Shown here one piece after another: positions 1-5,951 of a stretch of 7,849 nucleotides of DNA. Position 1 is the stretch's first letter, and each line of letters begins with the position of its first letter. Source of the DNA: an uncultured Gammaproteobacteria bacterium (GTDB taxonomy: Bacteria > Pseudomonadota > Gammaproteobacteria > GCA-001735895); assembly GCA_937980285.1 (NCBI GenBank), contig CALJQI010000029.1, forward strand, positions 1 to 7,849. Reading direction: 5' to 3'. The notes under the pieces are model-generated. The model searched no databases and was not told where the DNA came from. It saw nothing but the letters and a program-made list of their open reading frames with translations. The translations under genes and the position numbers were made by a program.

Positions 1-516
1 ACCGTCGGCGGCGCGCTGACGATGAACGCCGGCGCCTTCGGCGGCGAAACCTGGAACGCGGTACGAAAAGTCATCATGATCGATCGTAAGGGCCGCATCA
101 GCGAACGCGAGCCCGGCGAGTTCGAAATCGGCTATCGCCACGTCGGCCTGCCGGCCGCCGAATGGTTCGTCGCCGCGATCTTCGATTTCCCCGTCCTCGA
201 TCGCGCCGAGGATTCCAACATCAGGCAGCTGCTGCAGCAGCGTAACGCGTCGCAGCCCATCGGCCAGCCATCCTGCGGATCGGTATTCAAGAACCCTCCG
301 GGCAAGCACGCCGCTCAGCTGATCGAGGCCGCCGGTCTCAAGGGATTTTGCCTTGGCGGCGCCTGTGTATCCGACAAGCACGCCAATTTCATTATCAGCA
401 ACGAAACGACTACCGCCAGCGACGTCGAGGCCCTTATCGAACACTTGCGCAACGCAGTCGCCGAACGCTTCGATGTCAGGCTTGAAACCGAAGTACGCAT
501 TGTGGGGGAAAGCTGA
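1..516 (+). CDS. murB: UDP-N-acetylenolpyruvoylglucosamine reductase, C-terminal part (5' end outside window)
   Basis: This cytoplasmic FAD enzyme reduces UDP-GlcNAc-enolpyruvate to UDP-MurNAc with NADPH, the second committed step of peptidoglycan precursor synthesis. The frame is open from the first base, so the gene enters from the left; 171 residues are visible. The fragment starts inside the FAD-binding signature (TVGGALTMNAGAFGGETW). It continues with the YRHVGL segment and the active-site motif SCGSVFKNPPGKHAAQLI, whose Ser (fragment residue 94) should be the proton donor equivalent to E. coli Ser229. It ends with LETEVRIVG, which carries the C-terminal catalytic Glu. The Ser-to-Glu distance is about 70 residues, shorter than in E. 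coli MurB, which with the PSCGSVF motif suggests a type II enzyme (inference). The stop codon overlaps the ddl start by one base (TGATG), as expected inside a dcw operon. Confidence 0.96.
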   Translation, partial: TVGGALTMNAGAFGGETWNAVRKVIMIDRKGRISEREPGEFEIGYRHVGLPAAEWFVAAIFDFPVLDRAEDSNIRQLLQQRNASQPIGQPSCGSVFKNPPGKHAAQLIEAAGLKGFCLGGACVSDKHANFIISNETTTASDVEALIEHLRNAVAERFDVRLETEVRIVGES

Positions 517-1475
517 TGAGCGTCCAGTTACAGAAACCCGCTGCTGACGCGGCCGCCAGATGCGGTCGGGTCGCGGTGTTGATGGGCGGCGATTCGGCCG
601 AGCGCGAGGTTTCGCTGAACAGCGGCAACGCCGTCTACCAGGCGCTGCTCGAGGCCGGCGTCGATGCGATCGCGGTGGATTTGCAGAAGCAGGCTTTTCA
701 CCAGCTGGCCGAACTAGAGGTCGATCGCGTGTTTAACGTACTGCACGGACGCGGCGGTGAAGACGGCAGCATCCGCGCGGTGCTGGATTTTCTCGGTATC
801 CCGAGTACCGGCAGCGGCGTTGGCGCGCTGGCGCTGACCATGGACAAGGTGTTGACCAAGAAGGTGATTCGCTGCAGCGGTATTCCGACGCCAGACTTTA
901 TCGAATTGTATAACGAAGCAGACTGTGAACGGCTGCTGGCCGAGTTCGAGCTGCCGGTGTTCGTCAAGCCGGTGCTGGAAGGTTCCAGTATCGGCATGAC
1001 CCCGGTGCACAAAGCCGGCGACCTGTTCCCGGCATGGAAGAAGGCGCGTCGCTACGGCGCCGTGTTCGCCGAGAAGTTTATCGATGGCTGCGAATACACG
1101 GCGGCATTTGTCGGCGACGAGATCCTGCCGCTGATCAAGCTCGATACGCCACGCGAATTCTACGATTACGAAGCCAAGTACCTTGCCGACGATACGATTT
1201 ACACCTGCCCCAGCGGGCTCGACGATGACAAGGTGGAAGAAATCAACGCGCTGGTGCGGCAGACCATCAGGGCCACGCGCATCAGCGACTGGGGCAGGGT
1301 GGACCTGATGCTCGACTCGGAGCAAAGGCCCTGGATCATCGAGGCCAATACGGTGCCCGGCATGACCGATCACAGCCTGGTGCCGATGGCGGGCCACGCC
1401 GCCGGCCTGGAGATGCCCGACCTGGTGCTCAAGATTCTCGAAGCAACGCTGACAGGAGAAGATGCCGATGTTTAG
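516..1475 (+). CDS. ddl: D-alanine--D-alanine ligase (ATP-grasp)
   Basis: The enzyme joins two D-Ala molecules using ATP, making the dipeptide added to UDP-MurNAc-tripeptide by MurF. The 319-residue protein is close to the roughly 306 residues of E. coli DdlB; the extra length is mainly a 16-residue N-terminal extension before VAVLMGG. The family's key residues are visible: Glu29 in SAEREVSL, Lys151 and Ser157 in KPVLEGSSIGM, Lys221-Tyr222 in FYDYEAKYL (omega loop), Arg261 and Asp263 in WGRVDLML, and Glu276 and Asn278 in IIEANTVPGM (Mg binding), followed by SLVPMA. With the omega-loop Tyr present, this is a D-Ala ligase and not a D-lactate (VanA-type) enzyme. The ATG at 516 overlaps the murB stop and is preceded by GGGGGAA at 504-510. 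The 3' end overlaps ftsQ by 8 bases. Confidence 0.98.
   Translation: MSVQLQKPAADAAARCGRVAVLMGGDSAEREVSLNSGNAVYQALLEAGVDAIAVDLQKQAFHQLAELEVDRVFNVLHGRGGEDGSIRAVLDFLGIPSTGSGVGALALTMDKVLTKKVIRCSGIPTPDFIELYNEADCERLLAEFELPVFVKPVLEGSSIGMTPVHKAGDLFPAWKKARRYGAVFAEKFIDGCEYTAAFVGDEILPLIKLDTPREFYDYEAKYLADDTIYTCPSGLDDDKVEEINALVRQTIRATRISDWGRVDLMLDSEQRPWIIEANTVPGMTDHSLVPMAGHAAGLEMPDLVLKILEATLTGEDADV
1454..1458 (+). promoter_or_regulatory. Ribosome binding site of ftsQ, decides its start
   Basis: AGGAG lies inside the end of ddl. It is 9 bases before the ATG at 1468 but only 3 bases before an in-frame ATG at 1462. The spacing favours 1468 as the ftsQ start. Confidence 0.7.
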
Positions 1476-2265
1476 GTTCCGCAAAAAAGCGACCCAGGCA
1501 AAGCGCAAGACGCCGGCCTCGCAGGCGAGTTCGTTTGAATGGCGAAAATCCTATAACTGGGTGTTCCTGTTACTGCCGATCATGCTTGGCGGTTATTACC
1601 TTTATCAAATGGACGAATTGCTGCCTATTCGTAGCATCCAGCTATCCGGGAGTTTCGAAAACCTGGACCAGGGCGAAGTCGAGCAGGCCTTGCAGCAATA
1701 CATAGGGCAGGGCTTCTTTTCGCTCGATATCCATCAATTACAGCAATTGCTGCACCAGAAGCCCTGGACCGAATCGGTGTCGGTACGCCGCGTCTGGCCG
1801 GACAAGATCAGGGTTACCATCACCGAGAAAAAACCGGTGGCGCGCTGGGATGAGCGGCACCTGTTAAGCGATTCCGCCAGCGTTTACCTGGCCGATACCA
1901 GCGGCTTTGCGCATTTGCCGATCGTGCATGCGGACAGTCATCAGCCAGCCTGGGCGTTGCGTCAGTTCCATGCGCTTGAGGCACGTTTCGAGCGTGTCGA
2001 TGAACGTCTTCTGGCGCTGCGTGTCGACAGTCGCGGCGCGCTCGACATCGAACTGATCAACGGCTTGCAGATCAAGCTCGGTCGCAGCGATATCGAGCGC
2101 AAGATCGAACGTCTGACGAGTATTTACCTGCAGCAGATATTGCCGCGGCGCGAGCAGATACAGCGGCTCGATCTGCGCTATAGCAACGGTTTCGCAGTTG
2201 CCTGGAAACAGGAAGTGCTGCAAGGGCGTGACAAGGCATCAATCTGGAGTAACAGCAATGTCTAA
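1468..2265 (+). CDS. ftsQ: Cell division protein FtsQ
   Basis: FtsQ is a bitopic inner-membrane protein that links FtsB-FtsL to the early divisome and helps control septal peptidoglycan synthesis. From the ATG at 1468 it has 265 residues. Layout: a short basic cytoplasmic tail (residues 1-30, rich in Lys and Arg), one membrane helix (about 31-46, VFLLLPIMLGGYYLY), a POTRA domain (about 52-122, from LLPIRSIQLSG to VTITEKKPVARW), and the periplasmic beta domain. The family's PW..SVSVRRVWPD stretch and the C-terminal strand QRLDLRYSNGFAVAWKQ are clear; in E. coli the latter region (around Tyr248) binds FtsB. An ATG two codons upstream (1462) is possible but is poorly spaced from the AGGAG. The gene overlaps ddl and ftsA by 8 bases each, implying coupled translation. 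Confidence 0.95.
   Translation: MFRFRKKATQAKRKTPASQASSFEWRKSYNWVFLLLPIMLGGYYLYQMDELLPIRSIQLSGSFENLDQGEVEQALQQYIGQGFFSLDIHQLQQLLHQKPWTESVSVRRVWPDKIRVTITEKKPVARWDERHLLSDSASVYLADTSGFAHLPIVHADSHQPAWALRQFHALEARFERVDERLLALRVDSRGALDIELINGLQIKLGRSDIERKIERLTSIYLQQILPRREQIQRLDLRYSNGFAVAWKQEVLQGRDKASIWSNSNV
2245..2249 (+). promoter_or_regulatory. Ribosome binding site of ftsA
   Basis: TGGAG lies in the last codons of ftsQ, 8 bases before the ATG at 2258. It supports this start over longer in-frame alternatives and fits the usual N-terminus (MSKKA..LIVGLDIGTSKV). Confidence 0.65.
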
Positions 2266-3493
2266 AAAGGCAGCCAGCAATCTCATCGTCGGACTCGATA
2301 TCGGCACCTCCAAGGTGGTGGCGATTGTCGGTGAGGTGACCGTCGAGGGCGATATCGAAATTATCGGCATCGGCACGCAGCCCTCGCGCGGCCTGAAAAA
2401 AGGCGTGGTGGTCAACATCGAGTCGACGGTACAGTCGATTCAGCGTGCCGTCGAGGAAGCCGAGCTGATGGCGGGCTGCCAGATCCGTTCGGTCTACGCC
2501 GGTATCGCCGGTAGCCATGTGCGCAGCATCAATTCCCATGGCATCGTGGCGATCAAGGAAAAGGAGGTCACGCCGGCGGACGTGGCTCGCGTCATCGACG
2601 CCGCAAAAGCGGTCGCGATCCCGGCCGATCAGCGCATCCTGCACGTGTTGCCGCAGGAATTCGTGATCGATAATTCCGAGGGGATTCGCGACCCCATCAG
2701 CATGTCCGGAGTGCGTCTCGAGGCCAAGGTGCACCTGGTTACCGGCGCGCTTAGCGCGGCGCAGAATATAATCAAGTGCGTGCGCCGCTGCGGCCTCGAA
2801 GTCGACGACGTTATTCTCGAGCAGCTGGCTTCGGCCAGCTCGGTTTTGACCGAAGACGAAAAGGAACTCGGTGTCTGCCTGGTCGATATCGGCGGCGGCA
2901 CCACCGACATCGCGGTGTTTTCCGACGGCGCGATTCGCCACACCGCGGTGATCCCGATTGCAGGTGACCAGGTCACCAACGACATCGCGGTCGCCTTGCG
3001 CACGCCGACCCAGTATGCCAACGACCTCAAGGTCAAGTACGCCTGCGCCTTGCGCCAGCTGGCGGCAGACGATGAAACCATCGAAGTACCGAGCGTCGGC
3101 GACCGCGAGCCGCGGCGGCTGGCGAGACAAACGCTGGCCGAAGTGGTGGAGCCGCGTTACGAAGAATTATTGAGCCTGGTGCAGGCGGAGTTGCGCCGCA
3201 GCGGGTTCGAGGAAATATGCGCCGCCGGAGTCGTGTTGACCGGCGGCAGTTCGAAAATGGAAGGTGCGATCGAGCTGGCGGAGGAAATATTCCATATGCC
3301 TGTTCGACTGGGCTATCCGCAGTATGTATCGGGGCTGGTCGACGTGGTTCGCAACCCGATTCATGCCACAGGTGTTGGGCTGTTGCTGTTTGGAAACAGG
3401 CAACAGTCCGGCTTGTCCGGTTATCAACTGGACGATCAAAACGAAGCCGGACTTTTAGCGAGAATGAAAAGCTGGTTTCAGGGTAATTTTTAA
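2258..3493 (+). CDS. ftsA: Cell division protein FtsA (actin-like membrane tether for FtsZ)
   Basis: FtsA is an actin-fold ATPase that anchors FtsZ filaments to the inner membrane and recruits later divisome proteins. The 411-residue protein is close to E. coli FtsA (420). Visible elements in order: phosphate-1 loop GLDIGTSKVVAIVGE (12-26), subdomain 1C (about 85-165), phosphate-2 loop VDIGGGTTDIAVF (209-221), RQTLAEVVEPRYEELL (290-305), adenosine motif VLTGGSSKMEG (326-336), and a C-terminal amphipathic membrane-targeting helix AGLLARMKSWFQGNF. The start is the ATG overlapping the ftsQ stop by 8 bases (ATGTCTAA). The gene ends with tandem stops (TAATAA) 21 bases before ftsZ. Two strong internal Shine-Dalgarno-like stretches (2561-2568, 3280-3286) are noted under findings; nothing else is odd. 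Confidence 0.98.
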   Translation: MSKKAASNLIVGLDIGTSKVVAIVGEVTVEGDIEIIGIGTQPSRGLKKGVVVNIESTVQSIQRAVEEAELMAGCQIRSVYAGIAGSHVRSINSHGIVAIKEKEVTPADVARVIDAAKAVAIPADQRILHVLPQEFVIDNSEGIRDPISMSGVRLEAKVHLVTGALSAAQNIIKCVRRCGLEVDDVILEQLASASSVLTEDEKELGVCLVDIGGGTTDIAVFSDGAIRHTAVIPIAGDQVTNDIAVALRTPTQYANDLKVKYACALRQLAADDETIEVPSVGDREPRRLARQTLAEVVEPRYEELLSLVQAELRRSGFEEICAAGVVLTGGSSKMEGAIELAEEIFHMPVRLGYPQYVSGLVDVVRNPIHATGVGLLLFGNRQQSGLSGYQLDDQNEAGLLARMKSWFQGNF

Positions 3494-3501
3494 TAAATGC
3501 A

Positions 3502-3507
3502 AGAGGA
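3502..3507 (+). promoter_or_regulatory. Ribosome binding site of ftsZ, decides its start
   Basis: AGAGGA sits 7 bases before the ATG at 3515 and downstream of an in-frame ATG at 3497. This makes 3515 (protein MFELMDSHSKD) the start, matching the usual MFEP/MFEL N-terminus of FtsZ. Confidence 0.8.
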
Positions 3508-3514
3508 CAAAACA

Positions 3515-4666
3515 ATGTTTGAACTGATGGATTCACACTCCAAAGACCCGGTTATCAAGGTCATTGGTGTCGGTGGAGGCGGCGGCAACGCCGTTCAGCA
3601 CATGGTATCGGCCGGTATCGAGGGCGTCGATTACATGTGCGTCAACACCGACGTACAGGCACTGAAGAAGATGGACGTGCGAACGACAATGCAAATTGGC
3701 GCCAGCATTACCAAGGGTCTCGGCGCGGGCGCCGATCCGGGTATCGGCCGTCAGGCGGCGCTGGAGGATCGCGAGCGGATCCAGGAAATGATCGAGGGCT
3801 CCAACATGCTGTTCGTGACCGCCGGCATGGGTGGCGGTACCGGCACTGGCGCGGCGCCGGTGATCGCGCAGATCGCCAAGGAAATGGGCATTTTGACCGT
3901 TGCCGTGGTCACCAAGCCGTTCGCCTTCGAGCGCAGCAAGCGCATGTCGCAGGCGGAAACCGGGATCAAGGAACTGTCCAACGTGGTCGATTCGTTGATT
4001 ACGATCCCGAACGACAAGCTGATGCCTGTCCTCGGCAAACAGACTTCGCTGCTCGAAGTGTTCGAAAAGGCGAACGACGTGTTGCGCGGCGCGGTGCAGG
4101 GTATCGCCGAACTGATTACCTGCCCGGGTCTGATCAACGTCGACTTTGCCGACGTGCGTACGGTCATGTCCGAAATGGGTATGGCGATGATGGGCTCGGG
4201 CTCCGCCACCGGCGACAACCGCGCCAAGGAAGCGGCGATGGCCGCGATCGCGTCACCGCTGCTCGAAGACGTTAACATCTCCGGCGCTCAGGGTATCCTG
4301 GTCAACGTTACCGCCGGTCTCGATCTCGCTATCGGCGAACTCGACGATGTCGGCACCGCGATCACCGAGATGGCCTCGGCCGATGCCAACGTCGTGGTCG
4401 GTACCGTTATCGATTCGAACATGACCGATGGCGAGTTGCGCGTCACCATGGTGGCGACCGGACTCGGCAATGACCGGGTCTTGTCCGAGGTTCAGGCCGC
4501 GACCGCGATTCAGCCGGAAAGCAACGGCGAGGTCGATTACAAGAAGCTGGAGCGGCCGACCGCTATTCGTCAGAAGATCGTGGGCGATAGCATCGAAGTG
4601 CCTGAAGACAAGGAGAGCATGGAGTATCTCGAAATTCCGGCATTCCTGCGTCGCCAGGCGGATTAA
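3515..4666 (+). CDS. ftsZ: Cell division protein FtsZ (tubulin-like GTPase)
   Basis: FtsZ polymerises at mid-cell into the Z-ring, the scaffold for the divisome. From the chosen ATG the protein has 383 residues, the same length as E. coli FtsZ. Motifs: VIGVGGGGGNAV (nucleotide-binding loop, about 16-27), the tubulin signature GGGTGTG (106-112), the synergy (T7) loop NVDFADVRTVM with catalytic Asp210 and Asp213, and after a short variable linker the conserved C-terminal peptide EYLEIPAFLRRQAD, which binds FtsA and ZipA. The strong AGAGGA ribosome site and AT-rich ftsA-ftsZ junction fit the high expression this protein needs. A start at the ATG 18 bases upstream would add MQEDKT but has no ribosome site. 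Downstream the usual neighbour lpxC is missing. Confidence 0.99.
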   Translation: MFELMDSHSKDPVIKVIGVGGGGGNAVQHMVSAGIEGVDYMCVNTDVQALKKMDVRTTMQIGASITKGLGAGADPGIGRQAALEDRERIQEMIEGSNMLFVTAGMGGGTGTGAAPVIAQIAKEMGILTVAVVTKPFAFERSKRMSQAETGIKELSNVVDSLITIPNDKLMPVLGKQTSLLEVFEKANDVLRGAVQGIAELITCPGLINVDFADVRTVMSEMGMAMMGSGSATGDNRAKEAAMAAIASPLLEDVNISGAQGILVNVTAGLDLAIGELDDVGTAITEMASADANVVVGTVIDSNMTDGELRVTMVATGLGNDRVLSEVQAATAIQPESNGEVDYKKLERPTAIRQKIVGDSIEVPEDKESMEYLEIPAFLRRQAD

Positions 4667-4691
4667 AAGGCAACTCCTCTTGCCGGGAGAT

Positions 4692-4725
4692 TGGTTCAGG
4701 GACGAACCATGATTCCTTTGTCCCT
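4692..4725 (+). repeat. Nested inverted repeats in the ftsZ-yrbL gap (possible pseudoknot or alternative hairpins)
   Basis: TGGTTC (4692-4697) and GAACCA (4704-4709) form a perfect 6-bp stem with a 6-base loop, AGGGAC. That entire loop is the exact complement of GTCCCT at 4720-4725. In RNA this gives an H-type pseudoknot (if one pair frays, since there is no spare base in loop 1) or two mutually exclusive hairpins; the second extends to 9 pairs with one G-U. A smaller stem, GGCAA/TTGCC (4669-4673/4680-4684), lies just upstream. No U-tract follows, so a simple intrinsic terminator is unlikely. Confidence 0.5.
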
Positions 4726-4732
4726 CCGATAG
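4709..4732 (+). other. Possible 7-codon leader ORF (MIPLSLR) upstream of the yrbL-like gene
   Basis: An ATG at 4709 is preceded at 6 bases by AGGGA (4698-4702) and runs for seven codons to TAG at 4730-4732. The stop lies 10 bases before the ATG of the yrbL-like gene, which has no visible ribosome site of its own. Translation of the leader and reinitiation is one explanation; chance is another. The ORF is very short and no conservation can be checked here. Confidence 0.25.
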
Positions 4733-4742
4733 CGCTTTGTTC

Positions 4743-5351
4743 ATGAGCGACATGGTTTCACTATCACCGCAGGATTTCGTGGCCGAAGGCACCGACCGCA
4801 AGTGCTTTCGACATCCGCGTTTTCCCCAGCGCTGCATCAAGGTTTTGCACCCGCAACGGCGACCCGGCCGCTTCTGGCGCGAGATCAGGTATTACCTGAG
4901 ACTACGCCGGCGCGCGGTGGATTTTCGCCACCTGACCGCCTTTCTTGGCCTGGTCGACACCAGCCTCGGCAAGGGCGCCGTGTTCGACCTGGTGCTCGAC
5001 GACGACGGCCGTATTTCGAAGTCCCTGGCTTTTTATCTCGCTCAGGATGACCGCGTTTTCAATGAATGGGCGATAAGGGAAATCGAGGCTTTGAAGCAGG
5101 ACCTCTATGATCAATGGATCGTGTTTCACGATTTGAATCCGACCAATATCCTGGTCAAGCGCCTCGGTTTCGACGAGTATCGGCTGGTCGTGATCGATGG
5201 CATCGGTCATAACCACTTCATCCCTGTGGCCAGTTACAGCAGCCGTTACGCGCGCAAGAAACTGACCCGCGTCTGGAACCGGCGCTACCACCAGTGGTAC
5301 TCGGCCTTTCCGAAAGTGCTCAGGGGATTAAAACCCTACCCGGCAAGCTAG
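4743..5351 (+). CDS. YrbL-family (PhoP-regulated protein family) kinase-like protein
   Basis: This 202-residue cytoplasmic protein matches the YrbL family: EGTDRKCFRHPRFPQRCIKV resembles the E. coli YrbL N-terminus, and DLNPTNIL plus IDGIGHNHFIPVASY match its second half. E. coli YrbL is controlled by PhoP-PhoQ and its biochemical role is unknown. The sequence reads like a small protein-kinase-like fold: Lys33 in CIKV, Glu47 in WREIRYY, a catalytic-loop-like HDLNPTN (His129, Asp130, Asn135) and Asp152 in VIDGIG, the metal-binding DxG position. Phosphotransfer is an inference only. The C-terminus is basic and aromatic. The ATG at 4743 is chosen because conservation begins just after it; TTG 4737 and ATG 4752 are alternatives and none has a good ribosome site. 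The gene follows ftsZ by 76 bases on the same strand with no obvious promoter, so it may be the last gene of the dcw transcript. Confidence 0.85.
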   Translation: MSDMVSLSPQDFVAEGTDRKCFRHPRFPQRCIKVLHPQRRPGRFWREIRYYLRLRRRAVDFRHLTAFLGLVDTSLGKGAVFDLVLDDDGRISKSLAFYLAQDDRVFNEWAIREIEALKQDLYDQWIVFHDLNPTNILVKRLGFDEYRLVVIDGIGHNHFIPVASYSSRYARKKLTRVWNRRYHQWYSAFPKVLRGLKPYPAS

Positions 5352-5399
5352 CCTCGCCGGTCGGGACAGTTTCGATTCGAAGGGGGATAAAACCCGACC
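5323..5399 (+). repeat. Imperfect direct repeat pair at the yrbL 3' end and convergent gap
   Basis: GGGGATTAAAACCCTACC (5323-5340, the last codons of the yrbL-like gene) recurs as GGGGATAAAACCCGACC (5383-5399), differing by one base deletion and one substitution. The rest of the 85-base convergent gap (5352-5436) contains GTCGGG/CCCGAC (5360-5365/5393-5398), CCGGC/GCCGG (5340-5344/5356-5360) and the perfect palindrome CTGCTAGCAG (5423-5432). None is followed by a T-run, so no classical terminator is seen for either converging gene. Confidence 0.4.
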
Positions 5400-5436
5400 T
5401 CTACCGAACTCGTCGACGGTGTCTGCTAGCAGGCGC

Positions 5437-5913
5437 TCAGGCCGTTATCGGCTGTTGCGATCGAAACCCCCGGGTTTTGAGAAAGTGGTCCACCGAAGCC
5501 AGCCCGCCGCCGTAGACGATATTCACCAGCAGCATCGAGCCCCACAGGTAGTGCCACACCAGTCCGGCGCCCTTGGCCAGCGTCGCGTAGTAGGACACCA
5601 CGGCGATGATGTTGACGAAGGACAGCGCCAGTGCCGCGTAGCGAGTGCCGAGGCCGACGATCAGGAATACCGGCAGCACCAGTTCACCGAAGGTCGCAAG
5701 ATACGCGGCCAGTTCAAAGTTCAACAGCGGTACCTGGTATTCGTACTCGAACAGCACCAGCGTGGTTTCCCAGTCGCCGATCTTGTGCATGCCGGATTTG
5801 AGGAACACCCAGGCGACGTAAATCCTGAAATACGCCAGCAGTAACCAGCTAAACCAGGAAAAGAAATCGCTGGCCTTTTCCGCAGGCGGCTGAAATTTTT
5901 CGATGACTCCCAT
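5437..5913 (-). CDS. DoxX-family inner-membrane protein
   Basis: The 158-residue protein has the four-helix plan of the DoxX family. Likely helices are about residues 21-39 (LLLAYFRIYVAWVFLKSG), 68-86 (LAAYLATFGELVLPVFLIVG), 90-110 and 116-136, followed by the family's closing GGG.xSVDHFL segment. DoxX relatives include the quinone-interacting subunit of archaeal thiosulfate:quinone oxidoreductase and membrane partners of redox enzymes; the substrate here is unknown. The stretch DWETTLVLFEYEYQVPLL resembles, from memory, DoxX proteins found with DUF692 and DUF2282 genes in metal-stress (bufferin or gig) operons, but no such partners are in the window. The ATG is supported by GGGGAG 7 bases upstream. 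It lies downstream of valS on the same strand and converges with the yrbL-like gene. A sigma-E-like promoter sits in front of it. Confidence 0.85.
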   Translation of the reverse strand: MGVIEKFQPPAEKASDFFSWFSWLLLAYFRIYVAWVFLKSGMHKIGDWETTLVLFEYEYQVPLLNFELAAYLATFGELVLPVFLIVGLGTRYAALALSFVNIIAVVSYYATLAKGAGLVWHYLWGSMLLVNIVYGGGLASVDHFLKTRGFRSQQPITA

Positions 5914-5920
5914 GACATGA

Positions 5921-5926
5921 CTCCCC
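5921..5926 (-). promoter_or_regulatory. Ribosome binding site of doxX
   Basis: On the minus strand GGGGAG lies 7 bases before the ATG ending at 5913. The same bases are one arm of a 6-bp inverted repeat (5922-5927/5947-5952), so the site could be hidden in longer transcripts. Confidence 0.7.
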
Positions 5927-5951
5927 GTTCTTTAGTTTTGACTTGTCGGGG

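Noticed and set aside
2767..2772. A perfect TATAAT inside ftsA, and TATAAC inside ddl (909-914), as possible internal promoters for ftsZ or ftsQ.
   Set aside because: Neither has a reasonable -35 at 16-18 bases nor an extended -10 TG; both fit ordinary codons of conserved residues.
2072..3130. A 352-codon open frame antisense to ftsQ/ftsA, and a similar 264-codon one antisense to ddl (714-1508).
   Set aside because: Both mirror conserved genes, lack recognisable domains and show the Arg/Asp/His bias of shadow frames.
3497..3514. An in-frame ATG at 3497 as an earlier ftsZ start.
   Set aside because: It directly follows the ftsA stops, has no ribosome site, and would add residues not seen at FtsZ N-termini; the AGAGGA lies downstream of it.
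4669..4684. GGCAA/TTGCC hairpin after ftsZ as an intrinsic terminator.
   Set aside because: The stem is only 5 bp and no T-run follows, so termination is not supported.
4680..4742. A PhoP-box or sigma-70 promoter for the yrbL-like gene.
   Set aside because: Only a single TGGTT-like half is present with no second half at the proper spacing, and no -35/-10 pair is convincing.
5294..5515. A 73-codon plus-strand frame across the yrbL-doxX junction, and a 141-codon frame opposite doxX (5419-5844).
   Set aside because: They have no family resemblance, no ribosome site, and overlap two well-supported genes.
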